Assembly (NCBI GenBank): GCA_030490835.1
Contig: CM059971.1
Coordinates: 23,553,817-23,617,816 of the forward strand
Origin: Annona cherimola
Taxonomy: Eukaryota; Streptophyta; Magnoliopsida; Magnoliales; Annonaceae
Length of the DNA: 64,000 nucleotides
Reading direction: 5' to 3'
This document shows, in pieces, positions 57,765 through 64,000 of this stretch (position 1 is the first letter of the stretch; every line of letters starts with the position of its first letter). A program made the position numbers and the translations under genes. The notes below the pieces were generated by a model, which did not search any database, had not been told where the DNA came from, and was given only the letters and a program-made list of their open reading frames with translations.

Positions 57765-58377
57765 ATTTTTTTAATCGGAATTTTTTTCCCTACCGTTTCT
57801 TTCAACAGGTACATTCACAGCAGGTGTCTTGACGGTCCCTAACTGCATTTCAAAATTTATTTATCCAACCCTATGTATTATACTTGGGAATTAAGGTTAT
57901 GTATTTTATCAATGTTCCAAGCAGGTATTCCCAGCAGGCTCTTTGCTTTTAACCTCTTTCCATATTATTCATTAAAAAAATGAAAAGGCAAGAAAAAATA
58001 TAAAACGACAGCAGAAAATATAGCGCCTCTTTTAATGGCTTCAAACATGATTTTCCATCATCCTCGACAAGGAACGTTCCACCTTATTGTCCGTATTCCC
58101 ACTTTTCTACATGCATGCGTGGAAAAATGATGCTATAGCTTGATTGCTTGTGTATTTGAGGGGCATAGCTAACTAAAGTCAATAAAGTCTAGTCAATGGG
58201 CATCGACTATAGACTATATGCCCACCACATAAAACGTACCTCATGCATTTTTTTATTCGGAATTTTTTTCCCTACCGTTTCTTTCAGCAGGTATATTCAC
58301 AGCAGGTGTCTTGACGGTCCCTAGCTGCATTTCAAAATTTATTTATCCAATCCTATGTATTATACTTGGGAATTAAG
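57765..58377. repeat. ~130-bp direct repeat pair (57765-57895 and 58247-58377)
   Basis: TTTTTTAATCGGAATTTTTT, CCCTACCGTTTCTTTCAACA, CAGCAGGTGTCTTGACGGTC and TATACTTGGGAATTAA occur twice at an offset of 482 bp, nearly identical. After the first copy comes GTATTTTATCAATGTTCCAA; the same phrase is found after the second copy only beyond the copia insertion, at about 62511. So a tandem duplication existed before the copia element inserted. Confidence 0.85.
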
Positions 58378-58430
58378 CTTAAATAAATTCAATTTTATTT
58401 ATTCCTAATATTTGAAAAATAGATTAAGCT

Positions 58431-58435
58431 TAGGT
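58431..58435. repeat. Copia target-site duplication, left (TAGGT)
   Basis: TAGGT directly precedes the left LTR and is repeated exactly at 62458-62462 after the right LTR: the 5-bp duplication expected for Ty1/copia integrase. Confidence 0.92.
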
Positions 58436-58933
58436 TGTTGAGAGTTGGATGCTCTTAAAATAAAATATTGGATATAAAAAATACAACAACAAATAATACA
58501 CCCAAAATAATTTAGACACTTTATAGGCTCCTACTCTTAATAGTAGCACTACCCGTACAAATATTCCCTTCCTTACAATCACTCCAACTCACATAAAAAA
58601 TACCCACAAATCTACACACCCTTCACTCCTTCGTCGCTCACCTGCTGCTCGTCTTCCCTACTTTTTTCGAAAAGGGGTTGCCCCTTTATATAGCCGAGCG
58701 TCGCCGAATATGACAAGTAACGCTGCGCGGCATGTGAGGCGGCGACGTCTTTTCTCATTCGGCGCTCCGTTTTATTCAATGCCGTATTCGGCGCGGTTTC
58801 GGCGCCGTCTTCGATTTCGTTTTATTATGCGCCGTTCGTCTTTTATGAAATATTTTATTTCACTGTTGTTCGTCTTTTATGAAATGCCTTTTCGGCACGG
58901 CATCTCATCGGTGCATCGGTGCTGACTTTTTCA
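58436..58933 (-). repeat. Copia 3' LTR (left)
   Basis: It begins TG and ends CA on the plus strand (TGTTGAGAG...GACTTTTTCA). Because the element reads on minus, this is the 3' LTR. A TATA-like CTATATAAAG lies on minus at 58684-58693. The segment 58694-58933 is rich in CGGCG/CGCCG phrases and would be U3. Confidence 0.95.
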
Positions 58934-58944
58934 TTCTCCCCCTC
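58934..58944 (-). promoter_or_regulatory. Copia polypurine tract
   Basis: On minus the sequence reads GAGGGGGAGAA directly before the 3' LTR; the expected plus-strand DNA primer. Confidence 0.88.
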
Positions 58945-58979
58945 AGCACCGACTTTCTTCTTTGCCTCTATGTTGTTTG

Positions 58980-61841
58980 TCACCGAGCTTTATATCTTTC
59001 GATTGACCCATCGAGCCGTAACTTTAATTTGGAAACCCATTTGCATGATATGGGTTGCACATCTCTCGGTTTTGGTACCAGGTCCCATGTCTCATTTTGC
59101 TTTAAAGCTTGAATTTCTTCTTCCATAGCCTTCCTCCAATATAGACTCTGGGATGCTTCCTCGTACGTAACCGGTTCTGCTTCTTCAGTTGCTTCGAGCA
59201 CTGCTGCATTAGCATATTTTGGATTCGGCTTCCGTTGTCTGCTGGATCGCCGTGGAATAGGTGTTGCTTTTTCTTGTTCATCGAACTCTTCGATCTGGCT
59301 CGGTCTTTCTTCTTCTATACTCCTGTGATGCACTCCTGTTTGCCATGGGCTATCTGCTTCATGTGATTTGGACTCCTCTCTACTTGGTGAGAGTTCGTCC
59401 TCCTCAATTGGCCCTTCTGATGACTGGGTTTGACTTGGCTCGATTTGCTCCTGCAGTCTTTCTTTTAATTGTTCTTCAATTTCATTAGAGTCAGGTAATA
59501 AGACTGCCTGTGGTGACCACCAAGATGACGCCTCATCGAAAATTACATTTCGTGAGACATGACATCGGCCTGTGGTTGGATCACAACATTTCCAACCTTT
59601 TCTTTGGCTATCATAGCCAACAAATATACAGCGAATGACCTTTTTATCAAACTTACTACGGAGGTGGTCAGGAACAAACACATAGCAGATGCATCCAAAC
59701 ACACGGAAATGACTTACCGTTGGTTTGATGCTCCATAACTTCTCAAAAGGAGAAATATACTCAAGTCTGGGTTGAGGAAGCCTATTTATGACATGGGTAG
59801 CAGTCTTCATACATTCAGCCCAAAATTTAGGTGGCACATTCTTGGCATGCAGCATGCTTCTGCATATTTCTGCCAAGTGTCGATTTTTTCTTTCTGCCAC
59901 TCCATTCTGCTGTGGCGTGTTTGGGCAAGTCAGCTGTCGACGTATCTTACACTTTTGTAGATACTCTGAAAATTCAGCTGATGTATACTCTCCCCCATTG
60001 TCTGTGCGTAGGCATCGTATTTTTCGGCCTACTTCACTTTCCACTTTTTGCTTAAATTCTTTGAATTTAGTGAATGCCTCAGATTTTTCTTTCATAAAAT
60101 CAACCCAGACGTACCTTGAATAGTCATCGATGAAGGTTATCATGTACTGGTAGCCGCTAATGGATGACTGCTTCACTCGTCCAAATACATCTGAGTGTAC
60201 TATCTCGAGAGGCACCTTGGTCCGAAATTTTGACTCTTCATACGGTAGTTGATGTGCCTTTCCGAACTGACATCCGGCACATACCGTATCTTCTTGAACT
60301 TCGAGTTGGGGAAGACCTCTGAGCATAGACTTTTTCATCATCTGCTTCAGCTTATGATAGCTTACATGTCCCAGCCGCGCGTGCCATAAATCTGCAGTTT
60401 CATTTCTCCTTGTCTTGTCTACGTATGCTGTCTGTGCAGACATCACATAGACAGACTCAAGCCGACGCCCCTTCATGATCGGCTCATTTGTAATTTTTAA
60501 TTTAGGATATACCCTTACATCACTTGGACCAAATAACACATAATTTCCAGAGGCGGTGAGTTGTGAGACAGATAATAAATTTTTCTTCATACCTGGTACA
60601 TAGAACACATTTTCCAATTGTACCTTCTGTGAGCTGAATCGAGGAGTAAACATAGTCTTGCCGATATGGGTGATGGGCAGCTTCGAGTCGTTAGCCGTTA
60701 CGACCACTCGTCCTCCTTTGTACTCAGACGTGCTAGTCAGCTTCTCATAGTCTCCTGTCATATGATTGGAACATCCAGAATCGACAATCCAATCATTATT
60801 ATAGTTTATTACATTTTCACTTACTGATATGAGAGCCGTCTCCTCTTCTGTCTTGATAATGCAAGGTGCCGCCATCTCTTGGAGCTCTTCCATTGCAAGG
60901 GATGCTTGAAGATCCCATTCTTCTTCATTATGGATAGAGGTCGCAGTATTTCCCTCTATTCGCTTGAACCAGCAATCTCTAGCAAAGTGGCCTCTTTTGC
61001 CGCAGTTGTAACACTGGTCCTTCTGCCGTCGGAATCTGGTTTCTCTTTTGTCACCATTTTGACGAGCTCCCCCTTGCTGTGAGCTTTGTCCTTGCTGCCT
61101 CCTTTGCCAGCTGCCCTCTTGCTTTCTTGTGTTGCCTCCATTTGGCCTCGCAGCTAATCGATCTCTGTTTTGGAATTCTCTCTTTTTGCTAAAGAGAGCA
61201 TTCTCCTCATCTTTTAACGAAACTTTAGACATTTGCTTGTCTAAAGCTTCTTGGTTGGCCAATATATTTTCTAACTCAGTTAGAGTTGGTTCTTTGGCCC
61301 ATCCACGGGTAGCAATGATAATCCCGTGGTATTCTGGTTTTAAGCCATGGATGATAATCCTCCTCATCCTTGTCTCAGAGATCGAATTTTCTGGATCTAA
61401 TTTTGAAATTTCTCCACAAAGAAATTTAACTTTAGAGAAATATTCACTTACCGTCATATTCTGCTGCGAAATGGATAACAACTCATTTTCCAACTGCTGG
61501 AGCTTTGCATCATTTTTCCTTGTGTAGAGTGCTGCGAGGGTGTCCCATGCCTCCTTGGGTGTTTTAGCATCCTTAATCTTCTGCAGTAACTCGTCTTCAA
61601 TAGTTACTGTTAGCACGTACATGGCTTTGCCAGCTTTTATCTTCCACTTCTTTGATTCCTCATCATCTATGGGTGGCGCAGTATCATTGCCGCCAACTAT
61701 ATCCCACAGATCTTGACCGAGCAGATAAAACTGCATACGCAAACACCAAGTATTATAGTTATTATAGTTTAGCTTCTCAATGGTGCTTACCGAGGTAGAA
61801 ATATCTGCCATCGTGACTTGGTATGCCCAGCACTTTGCCAA
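58980..61841 (-). CDS. Copia gag-protease-integrase polyprotein, truncated at the start of RT
   Basis: 953 residues. The likely biological start is Met11 (61809-61811), since copia gag proteins begin close to the [16 protein letters not shown] block. Domains: UBN2-type gag about 60-200; CCHC knuckle C277, C280, H285, C290 ([14 protein letters not shown]); aspartic protease with D354 in [14 protein letters not shown]-pre-integrase zinc region about 485-530 ([22 protein letters not shown]); integrase core with D551 (HSDVFG), D614 ([10 protein letters not shown]) and E650 ([10 protein letters not shown]), giving DD35E spacing; then an acidic linker and the N-terminal part of RVT_2 ([36 protein letters not shown]). 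A TGA follows YKAR exactly where families continue LVARG. There is no frameshift or internal stop. It would be expressed from the right-hand LTR and cleaved by its own protease. Confidence 0.95.
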   Translation of the reverse strand: MAKCWAYQVTMADISTSVSTIEKLNYNNYNTWCLRMQFYLLGQDLWDIVGGNDTAPPIDDEESKKWKIKAGKAMYVLTVTIEDELLQKIKDAKTPKEAWDTLAALYTRKNDAKLQQLENELLSISQQNMTVSEYFSKVKFLCGEISKLDPENSISETRMRRIIIHGLKPEYHGIIIATRGWAKEPTLTELENILANQEALDKQMSKVSLKDEENALFSKKREFQNRDRLAARPNGGNTRKQEGSWQRRQQGQSSQQGGARQNGDKRETRFRRQKDQCYNCGKRGHFARDCWFKRIEGNTATSIHNEEEWDLQASLAMEELQEMAAPCIIKTEEETALISVSENVINYNNDWIVDSGCSNHMTGDYEKLTSTSEYKGGRVVVTANDSKLPITHIGKTMFTPRFSSQKVQLENVFYVPGMKKNLLSVSQLTASGNYVLFGPSDVRVYPKLKITNEPIMKGRRLESVYVMSAQTAYVDKTRRNETADLWHARLGHVSYHKLKQMMKKSMLRGLPQLEVQEDTVCAGCQFGKAHQLPYEESKFRTKVPLEIVHSDVFGRVKQSSISGYQYMITFIDDYSRYVWVDFMKEKSEAFTKFKEFKQKVESEVGRKIRCLRTDNGGEYTSAEFSEYLQKCKIRRQLTCPNTPQQNGVAERKNRHLAEICRSMLHAKNVPPKFWAECMKTATHVINRLPQPRLEYISPFEKLWSIKPTVSHFRVFGCICYVFVPDHLRSKFDKKVIRCIFVGYDSQRKGWKCCDPTTGRCHVSRNVIFDEASSWWSPQAVLLPDSNEIEEQLKERLQEQIEPSQTQSSEGPIEEDELSPSREESKSHEADSPWQTGVHHRSIEEERPSQIEEFDEQEKATPIPRRSSRQRKPNPKYANAAVLEATEEAEPVTYEEASQSLYWRKAMEEEIQALKQNETWDLVPKPRDVQPISCKWVSKLKLRLDGSIERYKAR

Positions 61842-61945
61842 GTAAGCTGATTTTAGCTCTACAGTCCTAGACTGCGCACGTGCAGAATCTCTTCGTACTT
61901 TGTCTTGCTAGCGTAGCCTTCACGAACCACGGTCCCCGACCCTTT

Positions 61946-61957
61946 GCTCTGATACCA
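61946..61957 (-). promoter_or_regulatory. Copia primer-binding site (initiator tRNA-Met)
   Basis: On minus, TGGTATCAGAGC begins two bases after the 5' LTR. It is complementary to the 3' end of plant initiator tRNA-Met, the usual copia primer. Confidence 0.95.
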
Positions 61958-61959
61958 CT

Positions 61960-62457
61960 TGTTGAGAGTTGGATGCTCTTAAAATAAAATATTGGATATA
62001 AAAAATACAACAACAAATAATACACCCAAAATAATTTAGACACTTTATAGGCTCCTACTCTTAATAGTAGCACTACCCGTACAAATATTCCCTTCCTTAC
62101 AATCACTCCAACTCACATAAAAAATACCCACAAATCTACACACCCTTCACTCCTTCGTCGCTCACCTGCTGCTCGTCTTCCCTACTTTTTTCGAAAAGGG
62201 GTTGCCCCTTTATATAGCCGAGCGTCGCCGAATATGACAAGTAACGCTGCGCGGCATGTGAGGCGGCGACGTCTTTTCTCATTCGGCGCTCCGTTTTATT
62301 CAATGCCGTATTCGGCGCGGTTTCGGCGCCGTCTTCGATTTCGTTTTATTATGCGCCGTTCGTCTTTTATGAAATATTTTATTTCACTGTTGTTCGTCTT
62401 TTATGAAATGCCTTTTCGGCACGGCATCTCATCGGTGCATCGGTGCTGACTTTTTCA
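61960..62457 (-). repeat. Copia 5' LTR (right)
   Basis: Identical by eye to 58436-58933 at an offset of exactly 3,524 bp. As the 5' LTR it holds the promoter: TATA-like CTATATAAAG on minus at 62208-62217, with transcription running toward lower coordinates. Confidence 0.95.
62208..62217 (-). promoter_or_regulatory. Candidate TATA box of the copia promoter
   Basis: CTATATAAAG on minus, in the middle of the 5' LTR, with GC-rich U3 sequence upstream and about 250 bp of R/U5 downstream. Position and sequence fit a core promoter; the start site is not defined. Confidence 0.6.
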
Positions 62458-62462
62458 TAGGT
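62458..62462. repeat. Copia target-site duplication, right (TAGGT)
   Basis: Exact match to 58431-58435. Confidence 0.92.
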
Positions 62463-62509
62463 TAGCTTCAAAATAAATTCAAATTGTCCGTAGTATTAAA
62501 ATACTCCCA

Positions 62510-62830
62510 TGTATTTTATCAATGTTCCAAGCAGGTATTCCCAGCAGGCTCTTTTCTTTTAACCTCTTTCCATATTATTCATAAAAAAAATAAAATGAAA
62601 AAGAAAGAAAAAATATAAAATGACAGCTGAAACTATAGCGTCTCTCTTAATGGCTTCAAACATGATTTTCCATCATCCCCGACAAGGAACGTTCCACCTC
62701 ATTGTCCGTATTCAGACTTTTCTACATGCATGCGTGGAAAAATGATGTTATAGCTTGGTTGCTTCTGTATTTGAGGGGCACGGCTAACTAAAGTCAATAG
62801 AGTCTAGTCAATGGGCGTCGATTATGTTAA
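62510..62830. repeat. Repeat matching 57898-58220 (interrupted tandem copy and unit U fragment)
   Basis: GTATTTTATCAATGTTCCAA, GCAGGTATTCCCAGCAGG, TTAATGGCTTCAAACATGAT, GACAAGGAACGTTCCACCTC, ATGCATGCGTGGAAAAATGA and GTCTAGTCAATGGGC recur in the same order. This is the right half of the duplicated unit that the copia element split. Confidence 0.82.
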
Positions 62831-63139
62831 GCATGGCTGGAATGTGTCAGCATTAATGCAGCATGTGGTGGAGTGTGTTCACACTTGGTGTGTGCATTAA
62901 TGCATCATGTCGGCAATTACTGTTGGTGAAAGTTGGTTTGAATGCAAAGCTGATACAGTTGATTTTGGAAGCTCTTCCCACGATCGAAGCTATGGAAAAT
63001 GGAGTTTTAGGGAATTTTTCTTCCCACGCCCCAATGGATGTAAATGATAATTTGGTGCTTCACATGACATTTTTTTATAACAGCCCTCAACTATTTGAAA
63101 AGTTTTACATGACAGCTAGAGTTTTTCCGAATGCCAAAT
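62831..63139. other. Unique segment with an open frame, not recognised
   Basis: A plus frame at 62863-63141 encodes about 92 residues including LIQLILEALPTIEAMENGVL and VNDNLVLHMTFFYNSP. It is less AT-rich than its surroundings and could be a fragment of a host or retroelement gene (for example a gag-like domain). I cannot assign it. It begins and ends inside unit-U sequence, so it looks inserted. Confidence 0.25.
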
Positions 63140-63999
63140 AATCTAATTTTTATTTTTTTTGGACAACTTTTATGAACAATGAAAGATTTTTTTTCAAGAA
63201 AGAAAATATATGCAACCCAACAAGGGTGTGTTTGGGAAGAGATTAATTTTTACATAAAAAGTTTTTAGTATAAAAGTTGTTAAATTGATAAAAAAAAATG
63301 ATGTGATATGATGTGGGTAATGATGAAGAGTAAAGATAACAAAGTTAAACTAAATAAATTAGTTATACAGGTAATTGCATAAAAATGATTGAAAAGTATG
63401 ACAGTTTGTATATGGAGATATGAAAAAATAATTAAAAACTAAGATAGTTGTAGAGAATAAAAAGTTTTAGAGTGAAAAGTTTTACTTATTGCTAAACACA
63501 CCCTAACAATTAATAACACATTTGCCAAAGGAATAGCAACAACGATGGTGCCAATGCACGAATTCCAGTTTGGGATTCCAACTTATATCAATTTCTCAAC
63601 TCAATATGACATCTTTAGCATGTACAGTGGTTTTAATTTCATAAAATCGTTTTTGTTCCAACTTTAGAGTTAGTTCGGAATGATGCAAATGGATTGAGAT
63701 AAGATGAGAATGAAAAAGAGATTTTTCTTTCTCAAGAATAAGCTTTTCGATTTTAAATTCAAAGTGTCTTATTTTTAAGAATTTTTTACATTTTTCAATG
63801 CTTTCTTTTCCATTTGCAGGACACGAACAACATCTTCTTATTCCACTATTTCAAGCCTTATCACATTTTAATCCATTGAATCATTCTAAATAGGCCAGAA
63901 AAAAATTTATAAATATTATTTTATTAAAATACATCTATTAAGTCAATAAATAACTTGACAAGTTTTGAAACAATGTTCGAACTTAAAAGGTCTACCTCA
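63140..63999. repeat. Dispersed unit U, copy 7, interrupted by the family H MITE
   Basis: Before the MITE: GGACAACTTTTATGAACAAT and AAGAAAATATATGCAACCCA. After it: CAACGATGGTGCC, TTTGGGATTCCAACTTATAT, CTCAACTCAATATGACATC, GGATTGAGATAAGATGAGAA. The last part matches 50960-51300 and 54200-54560. The copy runs to the window edge. Confidence 0.72.
63223..63504 (+). mobile_element. Family H MITE, copy 3
   Basis: Ends AGGGTGTGTTTGGG and CTAAACACACCCT are inverted repeats. The interior shares AAAGTTGTTAAATTGATAAA, ATGATGTGATATGATG and GATTGAAAAGTATGA with 33795-34065. It is 282 bp and non-coding. It lies inside a unit-U copy, whose AACCCAAC / AACAATTAATAACA flanks resume on either side. The target duplication is unclear (AACA-like). 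Confidence 0.72.
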
Positions 64000-64000
64000 T

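Larger units (their letters stand above)
58436..62457 (-). mobile_element. Ty1/copia LTR retrotransposon lacking most of RT and all RNase H
   Basis: A 4,022-bp element with two 498-bp LTRs that look identical throughout, 5-bp target duplications, an initiator-tRNA-Met primer site, a polypurine tract and one 953-codon open frame (gag, protease, integrase, first ~60 residues of reverse transcriptase). Canonical copia elements are about 5 kb and carry RT and RNase H before the 3' LTR; here the frame meets a stop at 58980-58982 and the polypurine tract follows within about 35 bp. The structure is therefore an internal deletion derivative that can still supply gag, protease and integrase but must borrow reverse transcriptase. 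Identical LTRs indicate a very recent insertion. Confidence 0.95.

Noticed and set aside
58710..58925. 71-residue Arg-rich open frame in each copia LTR (also 62234-62449)
   Set aside because: Lies in the GC-rich U3 and runs opposite to the element's transcription; its identity in the two LTRs follows from LTR identity and is not evidence for coding.
59772..61527. Plus-strand open frames across the copia element
   Set aside because: Antisense shadows of the 953-codon polyprotein; no recognisable protein features.

Overview
This is nuclear DNA from a flowering plant, most likely a dicot. The evidence is AT-rich intergenic sequence, spliced genes with plant-type GT..AG introns, pieces of plant gene families (MLO, RIBA, ABCC transporter, MRH1-like receptor kinase, alpha-N-acetylglucosaminidase), an L1-type LINE, a Ty1/copia element primed by initiator tRNA-Met, and many MITE-like elements. 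I see no bacterial, organellar or rRNA/tRNA signature and cannot name the species. I find no complete, intact host gene. Recognisable host coding sequence is mostly partial or decayed.

Layout. 1-870: composite minisatellite. 871-4045: AT-rich spacer with two local duplications. 4046-9660, minus strand: scattered exon-like pieces, some recognisably from alpha-N-acetylglucosaminidase, others unrecognised. 9660-16100: spacer carrying two copies of a short interspersed element. 16.1-19.2 kb, plus strand: the 3' half of an MLO gene with a nonsense codon and a broken splice donor, ending in a 50-bp minisatellite. 19.7 kb: a receptor-kinase fragment. 24.67-30.75 kb, minus strand: a full-length but broken L1-type LINE. 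31-43 kb: AT-rich repeats including foldback elements, a five-unit array of about 525-bp monomers and copies of a roughly 0.9-kb dispersed unit. 45.3-48.85 kb, minus strand: RIBA and ABCC fragments side by side with short-element copies between them. 49-58 kb: more copies of the 0.9-kb unit and the 525-bp monomer. 58.4-62.5 kb, minus strand: a young copia retrotransposon with identical LTRs and a perfect 5-bp target duplication, whose internal region stops just inside the reverse transcriptase domain. 62.5-64 kb: more repeat-unit sequence and a small MITE.

The genes do not form a pathway. The window is repeat-rich accessory DNA in which gene fragments have been carried in and have decayed. 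The strongest candidates for something not routinely described are the copia derivative lacking reverse transcriptase and RNase H (apparently mobilised in trans), the short interspersed element family that sits beside the captured gene fragments, and the 525-bp tandem repeat embedded among the 0.9-kb units. All similarity calls are from memory and by eye; no database search was run.
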